Shown: positions 16,765 through 25,564 of the stretch, piece by piece
Position numbering within the stretch: position 1 is the stretch's first letter
Layout of the letters: every line of letters starts with the position of its first letter
Origin: Nitrospirota bacterium
GTDB taxonomy: Bacteria; Nitrospirota; Nitrospiria; Nitrospirales; Nitrospiraceae
Assembly: GCA_004296885.1 (NCBI GenBank)
Contig: SCVN01000002.1
Coordinates: 1 to 64,000 of the forward strand
Length of the DNA stretch: 64,000 nt
Reading direction: 5' to 3'
Notes under the pieces: generated by a model
Told to the model about the DNA's origin: nothing
The model's database searches: none
The model's input: the letters and a program-made list of their open reading frames with translations, nothing else
Made by a program: the position numbers and the translations under genes

Positions 16765-17067
16765 TTAGAGAATGACCTCGCATGCTTGCACAGCCACTTG
16801 AAGCGGGATCTTATGGCCATGGATGCCGACCATCTGATCGTGAAAGGCTCTGAGGGCTGCGGTGGCCTTGTCCGCTTGGTCGTCCATGAGGATGACGTCG
16901 AGCATGACATAATCCTCCTCCGTGAACGGAGTAGGCGGCACGGTGTCGTATATCCCACGGTGTGTCACGTTGCCGATCACCGTGTAGCGTGTGACCCCAG
17001 ACTCCGTCAGCACAGCCCACACCTCATCTTGGATGTCCTCTTTGCAGACAATGGTGAGCGTCTTCAT
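16765..17067 (-). CDS. Small PII-superfamily-like protein
   Basis: A 100-residue protein with a ferredoxin-like beta-alpha-beta pattern: MKTLTIVCKEDIQDEVWAVL as first strand and helix, a loop around YTVIGNVTHRGIYDTVPP, then YVMLDVILMDDQADKATAALRAFHDQM and a last strand. This is the layout of PII-like signalling proteins and of DUF3240/DUF190-type relatives. The T-loop Tyr and phosphate-binding residues of true GlnB are not evident. No amt or transporter gene lies alongside, so partner and ligand are unknown. The ATG at 17067 follows GAGGGAGAG. Confidence 0.6.
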   Translation of the reverse strand: MKTLTIVCKEDIQDEVWAVLTESGVTRYTVIGNVTHRGIYDTVPPTPFTEEDYVMLDVILMDDQADKATAALRAFHDQMVGIHGHKIPLQVAVQACEVIL

Positions 17068-17111
17068 ACCGACTCTCCCTCAAGAATGTATAAGCGCCGC
17101 GATAGCATGTG

Positions 17112-17325
17112 CTAGTCGAGCATGCGATCCGCGACTAGACGTTTCAATCGCTCATTTTCCTCCTCTAGTTGCCGGAACTGGCGGATGTCACTCACGTCCC
17201 TATGTACTCGTTTTTTTCATGCGTAGGCGGTGCCTTCGCTCACCCTCAACTGCCGGCAAATATCGCCGACGGACTTCCACTTTCTGCTTGGCGCAGCGTA
17301 TGCACGACCTGAACCATTTGCGCAT
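17112..17325 (-). pseudogene. IS3-family transposase OrfA remnant
   Basis: Reading the minus strand in three frames recovers pieces of an IS3 OrfA: MVQVVHTLRQAESG, then SVGDICRQLRVSEGTAYA in a second frame, then DVSDIRQFRQLEEENERLK and RLVADRMLD in a third, ending at an in-frame TAG. These are the HTH and leucine-zipper segments of IS407/IS3-type OrfA. At least two frameshifts and a stop make it non-functional; no OrfB or terminal inverted repeats are visible. Confidence 0.8.
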
Positions 17326-17583
17326 GTTAGTTTGAAGCTGTCGCTGTTTTTCTTGTGCATGTCAGTATTTATACTCTTTCACTTTTCAATTGACAGAGCA
17401 TAGGCAGAAGAATACGATTTCGCATGCCAACCGAGCCGCATGCCGTTGTTTTTCTTTCGCGCGCTATGCCTTCTCGGCCTCGATCAATTTCTCATTGCTT
17501 GCCGCTCCGATACGTACGCTCTTCCGAAGCGACACTCTGTAGGAATGCGAGTTTCATAACAATGGCCGTGCTGATTTAAGCTT

Positions 17584-18729
17584 ATGAAGCTCGAACAGAC
17601 TTGCTGGACACAAGCAAGAGGATGGGAGCCTGAGCCGCCTGGGCGGTTAGGTATGTCGGCTCAATTAGTGTTGCTCTTCGGCGCTACGGCAATTCTTAAG
17701 GCAGGCATACCTTTGAATGAAATGAAACAGTTGTATCCCCGCGCCCGTTTCATGGGATGCTCGACGGCTGGTGAAATTTTCGGGACCCAGGTCTTGGACG
17801 ATTCGCTCGTCGTCACGGCCGTGCAGTTTGAATCCACCACCCTTCAAGGCGTCAGTATTTCACTTGCCGAGGCGGGGAGTAGTCTGGCAGCCGGTTACCG
17901 GCTGGCACAGTCGTTCAAACATGAAGGACTCGTCCACGTGTTTGTGCTGAGCGACGGGCTTGCGATCAATGGTACTGAATTGGTCAAGGGCCTTATGCAG
18001 TATTTGCCCTCAAGCGTCACGGTGACGGGAGGCTTATCAGGGGATGGCGATCGGTTTCATGAAACGCTGGTCCTATTGGATGGCCCCCCGCAGCCACACA
18101 TAATTACGGCGCTCGGCTTCTACGGAAATCGGATCGCGGTGGGATATGGATCACTGGGAGGATGGGACCCTTTCGGGCCGGAGCGACTCATCACACGAGC
18201 AGAAGGGAATGTCTTGTATGAGCTCGATGGTAAATCAGCGCTGGCATTATATGCCCAATATTTGGGTGAGCATGCGAAAGGGCTGCCGGCGACCGGACTA
18301 TTCTTTCCGCTCAGCATTCGCATTCCAGGCGAGGAACATGGAGTGGTTCGAACCATCCTCTCAACCAATCCTCTCGACGAGAGCCTGACCTTTGCCGGCG
18401 AGATACCGGAAGGCACCTATGCGCGATTAATGAAGGCCAATTTCGACCGTCTGATTGACGGTGCCGTCGGTGCGGCTAGGACGTCCTATGAGGCTCTTGG
18501 CTCTTCGTCGCCGGATTTGGCTGTGCTGATCAGTTGTGTTGGCCGCAAACTGGTGCTCAAACAACGCATTGAGGAAGAGGTGGAAAGCGTTCGAGAGATC
18601 CTCGGCAATCGGACCGTCCTGGCGGGCTTTTATTCCTATGGTGAAATTTCCCCGTTTACCCGAGGCGCGAAGTGTGAGTTACACAATCAGACGATGACCG
18701 TCACTACCTTTTCGGAGCGCGAAAAATGA
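17584..18729 (+). CDS. FIST-domain sensory protein
   Basis: A 381-residue protein with FIST N (about 30-215; e.g. FMGCSTAGEIFG, TVTGGLSGDGDRF) and FIST C (about 220-370; ending GFYSYGEISPF). FIST domains are predicted to bind small ligands such as amino acids and usually feed c-di-GMP or two-component outputs. Here the stop overlaps the start of a hybrid histidine kinase by four bases (ATGA), so the FIST protein is almost certainly its co-produced sensor partner. The Shine-Dalgarno before ATG 17584 is poor; an ATG at 17653 is an alternative. Confidence 0.92.
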   Translation: MKLEQTCWTQARGWEPEPPGRLGMSAQLVLLFGATAILKAGIPLNEMKQLYPRARFMGCSTAGEIFGTQVLDDSLVVTAVQFESTTLQGVSISLAEAGSSLAAGYRLAQSFKHEGLVHVFVLSDGLAINGTELVKGLMQYLPSSVTVTGGLSGDGDRFHETLVLLDGPPQPHIITALGFYGNRIAVGYGSLGGWDPFGPERLITRAEGNVLYELDGKSALALYAQYLGEHAKGLPATGLFFPLSIRIPGEEHGVVRTILSTNPLDESLTFAGEIPEGTYARLMKANFDRLIDGAVGAARTSYEALGSSSPDLAVLISCVGRKLVLKQRIEEEVESVREILGNRTVLAGFYSYGEISPFTRGAKCELHNQTMTVTTFSEREK

Positions 18730-21155
18730 CGCTGCATCGGCTGCTTGCCCGCCAGCTCAAACAGTTCTTATCCGGTACCTTCACCTTCCAAGCATTTATG
18801 GACGCCGTGAATCAGGCGTATCAGGCTGCAGATCAAGACCGCAATATGTTGGAGCGTTCGCTCGAGTTGAGCTCACAGGAACTTCTTCATGCGAATTCGG
18901 AAATGCGTGCTATGGTACAGGCCTTTCCGGATATTTTCTTCTTGTTACGGTCGGACGGAACAATTCTGGCGTGCAAGGGCGGGAACCTGACGGATTTCTA
19001 TCTCCCGTCGCGGCGGCTAATTGGCAAACGGATCCAAGATATCCCGATGGGACAGGTAGGGGAGCAGTTCGCCGACGCCATTCAGAGCATTCAAACGGGA
19101 AAACCTCTGGTCAGTCTCGAATATGTCTTAGAGGAGAGCGATCAGGCAACCTGGTATGAAGCGCGGCTTGTTCCAGAGTGCGAAGGTCAAATCCTGGTGA
19201 TCGTGCGCAATATTAGTGAGCGCAAACGGTCCGAGGACAGGTTCCGGCGCCTGCTGGAGGCGGCGCCGGACGCCATGGTGATTGCGGACTCGGCCGGGCA
19301 GGTCGTGCTCGTGAACTCACAGGCCGAACGTCTGTTCGGATATGAGCGAAAGGACGTGCTAGGACAGCCGGTCGAAGTCCTAGTGCCAGAGCGGTTTCGT
19401 CATGGCCATGCCTTCAATCGCAGAGATTATTCCAGGAATCCAAGAGTGCGCGGTATGCGCGCTGGTTTGGATCTTTACGGCTTGCGCAAGGATGGAACCG
19501 AATTCCCCGTGGAGGTCAGTCTCAGTCCGCTTGAGACCGATGAAGGCGTGTTTACCATGAGCGCGATTCGAGACATCACGGATCGCAAACAAGCGGAATT
19601 GACGCTGCGAGAATCAGAAGAGCGATTCCGACAACTGGCTGAGAATATTCAGCAGGTTTTCTGGATGACGACACCGGACAAAAATACAATGCTCTACATC
19701 AGCCCTGCCTACGAGGCGATTTGGGGCCGCACCCGTGCAAGTCTATACGCCTCACCGCGTGATTGGCTGGATGCTATCCATCCCGAAGACCGAGGTCGAG
19801 TTCTGCATGCCGCACTTACGAAACAAGAGACTGGTGAATACCATGAAGAGTATCGGATTATCCGACCGGATGGGTCTGTGCGCTGGATCGAAGATCGCGC
19901 CTTTCCTATACGAGAAGCATCTGGAACCATCTATCGCCTGATTGGCATTGCGGATGACATTACGGAACAAAAACAACTTGCAGAACAGTTCCGTCAGTCT
20001 CAGAAAATGGAAACGGTGGGACAGCTGGCCGGTGGTATCGCGCATGACTTCAACAACATGCTGACCGTCATTATCGGTCAAAGCATGCTCTTGCTAAGTA
20101 AGCACGACTTGCAAAGAGCCCATCGCAACAAAGTGGAACAAATCAAGGAAACAGGCGAGCGGGCCGCCGCGCTGACCAAGCAATTGCTGACCTTCAGTCG
20201 CCGGCAGGTGCTTCAACCGATCGTGCTGGATCTCAATAGGGTCATCAGTCATGCTGAGCAGTTGGTCCGGCGGTTACTTGGAGAAGATATCATCTTGCAA
20301 ACCATCCTCCAACCAAACCTTGGGCCTATAAAGGTTGATCCGGGTCAACTCGACCAAGTTATCTTGAATCTGGCCATTAATGCGCGCGATGCCATGCTGC
20401 AAGGCGGATCACTCACGATAGAAACTGCGAACATGGTGTTGGAACAGGCCGATGCCGACCGCCCCCTTGACGTCTTGCCAGGTTCATACGTGATGCTGGC
20501 CGTAAGTGATACAGGCTGTGGGATGGATGCCGAGACCAAGGCCCGCATCTTTGAACCATTTTTTACAACCAAAGAACGCGGGAAAGGTACGGGGTTGGGG
20601 CTCTCGATCGTGTATGGCGTGGTAAAACAAAATGGAGGCTTCATTCAGCTCTCCAGCACGTTGAACCAAGGCAGCACATTTAAAATTTACCTGCCCATGA
20701 CTCAAGATCGGATGGCGGTATCTGCGGGACATCCTCAATTAGAGCCCCTTCTCAAGGGAACGGAGACGATTCTCTTAGTCGAAGACCAGGACGATGTTCG
20801 GGCATTCACAGAGACAGTTTTGGAGGAATATGGGTACACGGTCTTGGTGGCACGGGATGGCAGCGAAGCGCGCGGTCTCAGCGATACTTACGAGGGCGTC
20901 ATCCACCTATTGGTAACCGATGTGGTCATGCCGGGTGAAAGCGGCCCCAAAGTAGCCGAACAGTTGGCATGCGACCGGCCTGACATCAAATTACTGTATA
21001 TATCAGGTTATACGGAGGAGAACATCATCCGTCACGGTGTTCTTGATCATGCTGTGACTTTGCTTGAAAAGCCATATACGCCGACGGTACTTGCCCGGGA
21101 GGTACGGAAAGTACTCGACAGCTTCCCCTTACGTTCTTCCCATGCGAACATCTAA
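18726..21155 (+). CDS. PAS-domain hybrid histidine kinase, partner of the FIST protein
   Basis: An 809-residue soluble kinase. It has a helical N-terminus, three PAS domains (about 60-165, 175-290, 295-415), a HisKA domain with His in GGIAHDFNNMLTVI, an HATPase domain (NLAINARDAM; GKGTGLGLSIVYG) and a C-terminal receiver with Asp in LLVTDVVMPGESG. All phosphotransfer residues are present. Translation is coupled to the upstream FIST gene. No transmembrane segment is visible, so signal input probably comes through the FIST protein and the PAS domains. The output regulator is not encoded nearby. Confidence 0.93.
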   Translation: MTLHRLLARQLKQFLSGTFTFQAFMDAVNQAYQAADQDRNMLERSLELSSQELLHANSEMRAMVQAFPDIFFLLRSDGTILACKGGNLTDFYLPSRRLIGKRIQDIPMGQVGEQFADAIQSIQTGKPLVSLEYVLEESDQATWYEARLVPECEGQILVIVRNISERKRSEDRFRRLLEAAPDAMVIADSAGQVVLVNSQAERLFGYERKDVLGQPVEVLVPERFRHGHAFNRRDYSRNPRVRGMRAGLDLYGLRKDGTEFPVEVSLSPLETDEGVFTMSAIRDITDRKQAELTLRESEERFRQLAENIQQVFWMTTPDKNTMLYISPAYEAIWGRTRASLYASPRDWLDAIHPEDRGRVLHAALTKQETGEYHEEYRIIRPDGSVRWIEDRAFPIREASGTIYRLIGIADDITEQKQLAEQFRQSQKMETVGQLAGGIAHDFNNMLTVIIGQSMLLLSKHDLQRAHRNKVEQIKETGERAAALTKQLLTFSRRQVLQPIVLDLNRVISHAEQLVRRLLGEDIILQTILQPNLGPIKVDPGQLDQVILNLAINARDAMLQGGSLTIETANMVLEQADADRPLDVLPGSYVMLAVSDTGCGMDAETKARIFEPFFTTKERGKGTGLGLSIVYGVVKQNGGFIQLSSTLNQGSTFKIYLPMTQDRMAVSAGHPQLEPLLKGTETILLVEDQDDVRAFTETVLEEYGYTVLVARDGSEARGLSDTYEGVIHLLVTDVVMPGESGPKVAEQLACDRPDIKLLYISGYTEENIIRHGVLDHAVTLLEKPYTPTVLAREVRKVLDSFPLRSSHANI

Positions 21156-21581
21156 ATAGCTCGCCCATTTGACTTGTCTTGACGGTCTTGCCGATTTTGT
21201 CGTGCATCGAGTGACAACTGAGAAACGGTGTCATCGTGACGTATTCGCTTACGGTGCGCTTTGCGATGGGGAACGAGCGCACTGTACGATCGGTGATGGG
21301 CGTTTCAGGTGTCTCGTATCACACATAATCATCAGCACGGCTTCAGGAGATGGTAGTGGGCACGCAATTTAACTATTTGAATTTATAAGACGCAACCCAT
21401 GAGCTTTAGCATATGTCACATTCTTCCGATAAGAGTAATTGACACGCACTACTCCCCTTTTGGTTTCGATCGGCTGGCGCAAGGGCTCCTTCGGGAGCCC
21501 TTGCATTATGTGCGTCTCACCGGTCTCGGTTTCCTTTGTTGATGTGAAATTTCTTCTGTGTCGATTATTCAAGCTGACCCA
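21156..21581. other. Intergenic region after the FIST/kinase operon
   Basis: It contains a strong hairpin (listed separately). A 67-codon frame on the minus strand (21369-21572) has no recognisable domain and I do not call it a gene. Confidence 0.4.
21479..21504. terminator. Strong TTCG-loop hairpin, possible terminator
   Basis: A perfect 11-bp stem, GCAAGGGCTCC paired with its complement, closes a TTCG tetraloop. It has no clear T run on either side, so termination could be weak or the hairpin could have another role. It lies between the end of the kinase operon and the decayed sensor gene, which converge here. Confidence 0.5.
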
Positions 21582-22958
21582 TTACCCGGACGATATAGGC
21601 ATTCCCTGCCGTGACTCTGATGTCATGAAGAGAGGAAGGTCGACGGCTCGACTCCGTAGCACCGGCACCCGTCCGATGACCTTGCCTTCATTCTGAACAC
21701 TGGCAATATTGGCGTCGCTTATCACAGACTTGCCGGTTCTCGTGACGATCTCGAATTCCACACGGGAGGGAACCGGGGCTCCATTTTTCAGCGCAGCCAA
21801 ACGGGCTTGGCGCTGGCCTTGGACTCTGGCGTGAGGAATGCCCAGATAGGTCGTCCGACCAGATCGGGACTCGGCCAGTCTGCGAGCCGTTCCATCGCTC
21901 GGTTGCCCCACTGAATGGCACCCTCGAGGTCGATATATACGATCGCGTCGTTGACGTAATCGAGCATCGCTTGCATCTCTTGCTCGGAGGCGAGGCAGGC
22001 CCGAGTCTGTTGCTCGACCTGTTCTTGCAAACGTATATTGTTGATGGCCAGCGCGGCCTCGTGTTCTTGAATCCTGGACTGTTGTGCAAAAATCTGCGCC
22101 CGCAGTTTTTTGAAAAACACCTCGAAGCGCACTAGCTCATTGCTGCCCCACGAGCCTGCCATTGAAATGGCCATACCTCCGGTGATCTTGTTGCTGTCTC
22201 GGTCCAGACGGTCCGACAAGCGGGCGAGCGGTTGCGTAATGATGTGACGAGTCCCTATTGTAAGCAATTCCATTCGCAGCAGGCTCAGTCCGGCTCCTCC
22301 AGCCAGCAGCATCCACAAATCGTCACGATCTTCTTGAAGATATTGGTCTGCTGGAATGATGATCTCCAAGCCCCCGAGCACATCGTTCAACTTAAAATCA
22401 TGTCTGACGCTGCGGGGATGACCATTATGGCAGTCGACTCACGACTGGGCCGCGGCACGATCCGTGGTCAAATAGCGAAAGACGGATCGGCCGCCCAGTG
22501 CGTCTAACCGGTAAAACCGCCCCGTTGGAGTACCCTGCAGATACTCGAGGCCTCGCGTTGAAACTGATCGGAAAGACCTCGGCTTGGATTAATGGGCCAC
22601 GAACTGATGAGACGGGCTCCAAAGAGGGCACCTTGCGCAGCTAACCGACTAGATACTTCTTGGACGAACACCACCGGGAGCGGGAATTGTCCGTGGGTTT
22701 GGCTATACTCCGCCCCGATACTCCCCCCCCGATTTCGATTAAACGAAGAACAATAACCCTCGTATAGTAATCTCGGTCTGCCAGCACCTGCAGGCTGATG
22801 CTCTGGGCTCTCTTCGCGAGTTTATCGTACAGTCTGGTGCCGTTGTGTTGATGAATGATCCATGCCATAGTTCCGATCATCAGAAGAATGGCCGGGAAAA
22901 TGATCACCATGAATTGAGAAGCGATCCGCCAGTTACGGAACGTCACGGTTCTCATCAC
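21582..22958 (-). pseudogene. Decayed Tll0287-heme/HAMP/PAS sensor
   Basis: Pieces in several minus-strand frames join into one protein: an N-terminal membrane segment (RIASQFMVIIFPAILLMIGT), a Tll0287-like (DUF3365) sensor domain, a HAMP-like linker (ITQPLARLSDRLD), a coiled coil and a PAS domain (DYVNDAIVYIDLEGAIQWGN). Lesions: a frameshift at a run of eight C (22722-22729), a second near 22540, a stop codon exactly at the first Cys of the CxxCH heme site (reads QS-stop-VDCHNGHP, near 22448), and a shift near 21800. No kinase domain follows. The intact paralogue of its heme domain lies immediately upstream (23036-23632). Homopolymer sequencing error could explain the first shift but not the nonsense codon. 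Confidence 0.8.
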
Positions 22959-23035
22959 GTCCCCCTAACTTCCATGAGCCATACTCGAAAGCGTGAAGCA
23001 TGAGCGGCTCATCTCACCTGTTCCGCCGGCCGTTC

Positions 23036-23632
23036 CTAGGGGGCGAGCGGGATCAGCAGCAGCAGCCCGCCTATGACGCCCTGGAGCTTGAAATCATTTT
23101 TCGGACTGTCGGGATGGGCGTTATGGCAGCCGATGCAACTCTGAGAAACCGCTTTGTCGGCATAGAGGGCTTGGAAGTAACGCGTGCCGCCCTCGGTCGT
23201 GAAGCCCGTGTAAGGGCGATCGCTATGGGCCTGGACCTCCGCCAGCCCGGCCTTCTCGAACTCGGTCGTTGGGCTGTTCCGTTTGTTGATGGCCCAATTG
23301 CTGATGAGCCGGAATCGAAGGCCGTTCCTCTGCTCCGCCACCAACCGGCCGGCCTCGATCAAAAATTGAGCCGGCAAGGGGAGCCGTCCGCTCTCTCGCC
23401 AATTTTCTGCGGCAGAGACGACGCCGCGCAGCTGCATCCGCTCCACCACCTCCGTGGTGTACACGGCTCGATCTGCCTGGATAACTGCATGCAGATACTC
23501 GGCAACCATTTCGGGGGGGATGCCATTGGGCGGATCGATGGCCTTGCTTCCCGAGGAAAGACCCAACTGGCCGAGGAGGCAGGTGACGAATGCGCCGACA
23601 GCGAGGCCCCACCAAAAATTTTTGCGATGCAT
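23036..23632 (-). CDS. Membrane-anchored monoheme cytochrome, Tll0287-like (DUF3365)
   Basis: A 198-residue protein starting at ATG 23632 with AAGGAG upstream. An N-terminal hydrophobic segment (WWGLAVGAFVTCLLGQLGL) anchors or exports it. The body matches the Tll0287/DUF3365 fold, with the c-type heme site SCIGCHNAHPDSPKNDF near the C-terminus, followed by a short hydrophobic end GGLLLLIPL. Proteins of this family are heme-based redox or gas sensors, or small electron carriers. The neighbouring pseudogene carries the same domain in a sensor, which suggests this gene once partnered or gave rise to it by duplication. Confidence 0.85.
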   Translation of the reverse strand: MHRKNFWWGLAVGAFVTCLLGQLGLSSGSKAIDPPNGIPPEMVAEYLHAVIQADRAVYTTEVVERMQLRGVVSAAENWRESGRLPLPAQFLIEAGRLVAEQRNGLRFRLISNWAINKRNSPTTEFEKAGLAEVQAHSDRPYTGFTTEGGTRYFQALYADKAVSQSCIGCHNAHPDSPKNDFKLQGVIGGLLLLIPLAP

Positions 23633-23830
23633 GCCGTCGTCTCCTTTTTGTAGGCTGTTCCCGACAAGGTTCGCGCGCTGCTTTGCGCGCCCCCCCTCGC
23701 AGCATGGGTGCGAAGCGCAGCAGAGCCATATCATCGGCACGATAAAAATGATGCGCTGAAACGCTTGAAAGATCAACTGACCTGCGCCTGACCGGCATCG
23801 CGGCGGCGCGACCGCGCCGAAGCGTGCGCC

Positions 23831-24221
23831 TTAGACGGACTGCATGCGCTTCAGACGGTTCTTGTCGCGGTGATGAAACGGCTGGCCTTGCCCCTTGATG
23901 CGCAGCTGCGTGTCCTCTTCATAGCTGAAGGTCTGGGTGTTGTGGACGGTGACGGTCAGTTCGTAACGGACCGTCTTGAACGCCCGATCCAGGAACCGGT
24001 TCGAGCAGATGCCGTAGGTCTCCGATCCCGCCTCTGCGGAGAGCGTGAAGGATTTTGCCGTGGGTTCCGCCGTTCCCCCGGCGATGCCGGAGACCCCGCG
24101 CGGCACGATGAAACAGCGCAGGACTTGTTTCTCCTTGGGGTCCCAGAGCCAGTACCCAACTTCTTCGTGAAACGGGCCTGCTCTCCGATGCGCCAGGCCG
24201 TGGTGCGATCGGTCGAGAACT
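23831..24221 (-). pseudogene. Truncated nitrobindin-like heme-binding beta-barrel gene
   Basis: The minus strand encodes the C-terminal two-thirds of a nitrobindin/THAP4-type (FABP-like) protein: AWRIGEQARF, then after a one-base shift HEEVGYWLWDPKEKQVLRCF, VPRGVSGIAGG, and the tail SYEEDTQLRIKGQGQPFHHRDKN with a family-typical heme-side His. Nitrobindins bind heme and scavenge peroxynitrite. The N-terminal part is missing; homology stops at the edge of a CRISPR-like repeat (24222). A long frame in this region continues across the repeats but that part is repeat DNA, not gene. Confidence 0.75.
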
Positions 24222-24258
24222 GTTTCAATCCTCGCCCTTCCCGAAGGAAGGGCGCTAC
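24222..24258 (-). CRISPR. Isolated CRISPR repeat ending ATTGAAAC
   Basis: A 37-base sequence on the minus strand starts GTAGCGCCCTTCC, has an 8-bp inverted repeat (GCCCTTCC...GGAAGGGC) and ends GGATTGAAAC, the canonical 3' end of many type I-A/B/C/D and III repeats. There is only one copy. The DNA after its 3' end is the truncated nitrobindin-like gene. Confidence 0.6.
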
Positions 24259-24285
24259 TCTGACTTGCCCCGTAGTGCATCACGG

Positions 24286-24314
24286 CTGGTTCATCCCCAC
24301 GACCGTGGGGAACG
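24286..24314 (-). CRISPR. Isolated type I-E-like CRISPR repeat
   Basis: On the minus strand the sequence reads GCGTTCCCCACGG then TCGTGGGGATGAACC. It has the type I-E stem (TCCCCAC/GTGGGGA) and the ATGAACC handle, differing from common I-E repeats mainly in the loop. Only one copy is present. It is separated from the other repeat by about 27-29 bases, a near-spacer length, and both point the same way. No cas genes occur in this window. Confidence 0.65.
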
Positions 24315-24470
24315 CCTGATGGAAGGCGCGCGCCGCAGCAAGCCAAGCGGGCCGGCATGTGACGGCGATCGGCAACGGCGGCGCACCCCGGCCGTAGCCG
24401 CAGGCGGCAGGTCGGTGTTTCTTGCACCTTCCGGTAGGCTCGAAACGCCGGCTATGCTATGATCGCGGCC

Positions 24471-24638
24471 ATGCTCCACTGTCCCAAGTGCAACAGCCCC
24501 GAGCTCTCCCGGCTGCATCGCCATTTCTGGGATCGGCTGATGAGCCTGCTTCTCGGTCTCTACCCCTTCAGTTGCGACCACTGCGGGCACAACTTTCGGA
24601 CGCGCTACCATCCCGCGCCGCCGGCCGGACTGGATTAA
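24471..24638 (+). CDS. Small four-Cys zinc-ribbon protein
   Basis: A 55-residue frame (or 59 with the in-frame ATG at 24459) beginning MLHCPKCNSPELSRLHR. Two CxxC pairs, CPKC near the start and CDHC about 31 residues later, flank a hydrophobic helix-like stretch (LMSLLLGLYPFSC) and fit a zinc ribbon. Similar short proteins are annotated as hypothetical zinc-ribbon proteins. Codon use and position-specific GC look normal for the window. No Shine-Dalgarno is obvious, which lowers confidence. Confidence 0.6.
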   Translation: MLHCPKCNSPELSRLHRHFWDRLMSLLLGLYPFSCDHCGHNFRTRYHPAPPAGLD

Positions 24639-24800
24639 CCGCTGTGCCCTCCAACCACCGGGCTCCGGCGGACGCCCCTGATCGAAGGGCGTGCCGAGCG
24701 GCTCCCCGGCCTCCGAGCGAAGACCTTGCATTCGGAATCGGCGTTGCCTAGCATGGGACGCAGCCGTCACGTCCGAATCCCGCAACCGACATCGTCACCC

Positions 24801-25532
24801 ATGCGTCGTCTGATCGTTACGAGTCTGGTCCTGGCCTGGCTGGGTCTCCTGGTCCGCGGCCTGCCGCTCCGGGCCGAACCGCTCAAAGAGGTCGTGGGCA
24901 AGGACGGCGCTCCGATGGTGCTGGTGCCGGGGGGCGAGTTCATCTACGGAGAGGGGGACGAGCGACGCCATCTGACGCTGCCCCCGTTCTACATGGACAA
25001 GTACGAAGTGACGACGAAACGCTATGCCAAATTCCTGCAAGAGATCGGGCGGAAGGAACGGGAGCGGTCCAACGAAAGCAGCCAGGCCAGCGCGGGCGAT
25101 CGGCCGATCATCGGCGTGGACTGGCAGGATGCGGAGGCCTATTGCCGCCACTACGGAGAACGCCTGCCGACGGAAGAGGAATGGGAAAAGGCGGCGCGGG
25201 GGACGGACGGGCGGATCTACCCCTGGGGCAATCACGAGCCGACGCGCAACTTGGCCAGCTACGATTGGGACGGGAAGCAGCGCTGGCACGGCTATAGCGG
25301 CCTCTTGCCCGTGGGGGCCTTTGAAGCCGGCAAGAGCCCTTACGGCATCTACGATCTGGCCGGCAGCGTGACCGAGTGGACGAGTTCGGATTTCGACCGT
25401 GACACCAAGGTCGTCCGCGGCGGATCTTGGCTCGTGGATCCCTGGACGCTCCGCGCGGCGCATCGCCACGGGATCATTCCCACCTACCGCCTCAACGTGC
25501 TGGGCTTCCGCTGTCTGCAAGACGCGCCGTAA
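24801..25532 (+). CDS. FGE/SUMF1-type domain protein, exported
   Basis: A 243-residue protein starting at ATG 24801 with a signal peptide (LVLAWLGLLVRGLPLRAEP). The rest is a formylglycine-generating-enzyme-like (C-type-lectin fold) domain: MVLVPGGEFIYG, MDKYEVTTKRYAKFL, the LPTEEEWEKAARG block, YPWGN, and the C-terminal VVRGGSWLVDP...GFRC. True FGEs have two catalytic Cys in RVXRGGS..C..; here the second half keeps GFRC but the paired catalytic Cys is not evident, so it is probably a non-FGE member of the family, such as a periplasmic binding or structural protein. Confidence 0.88.
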   Translation: MRRLIVTSLVLAWLGLLVRGLPLRAEPLKEVVGKDGAPMVLVPGGEFIYGEGDERRHLTLPPFYMDKYEVTTKRYAKFLQEIGRKERERSNESSQASAGDRPIIGVDWQDAEAYCRHYGERLPTEEEWEKAARGTDGRIYPWGNHEPTRNLASYDWDGKQRWHGYSGLLPVGAFEAGKSPYGIYDLAGSVTEWTSSDFDRDTKVVRGGSWLVDPWTLRAAHRHGIIPTYRLNVLGFRCLQDAP

Positions 25533-25564
25533 CGACGGGCGCATCCGTCCTACCGCGATCCGTC

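Noticed and set aside
17137-17145. GTTTCAATC in the IS3 remnant, resembling the start of a CRISPR repeat.
   Set aside because: It lies in codons for transposase residues NERLK and lacks the rest of the repeat.
21369-21572. A 67-codon minus-strand frame containing the TTCG hairpin.
   Set aside because: No domain and no ribosome-binding site; the hairpin better explains the sequence.
24222-24427. Continuation of the nitrobindin-like frame upstream across the repeats.
   Set aside because: That part translates CRISPR repeats (GVPHGRGDEP-type peptides), a known false-protein pattern.
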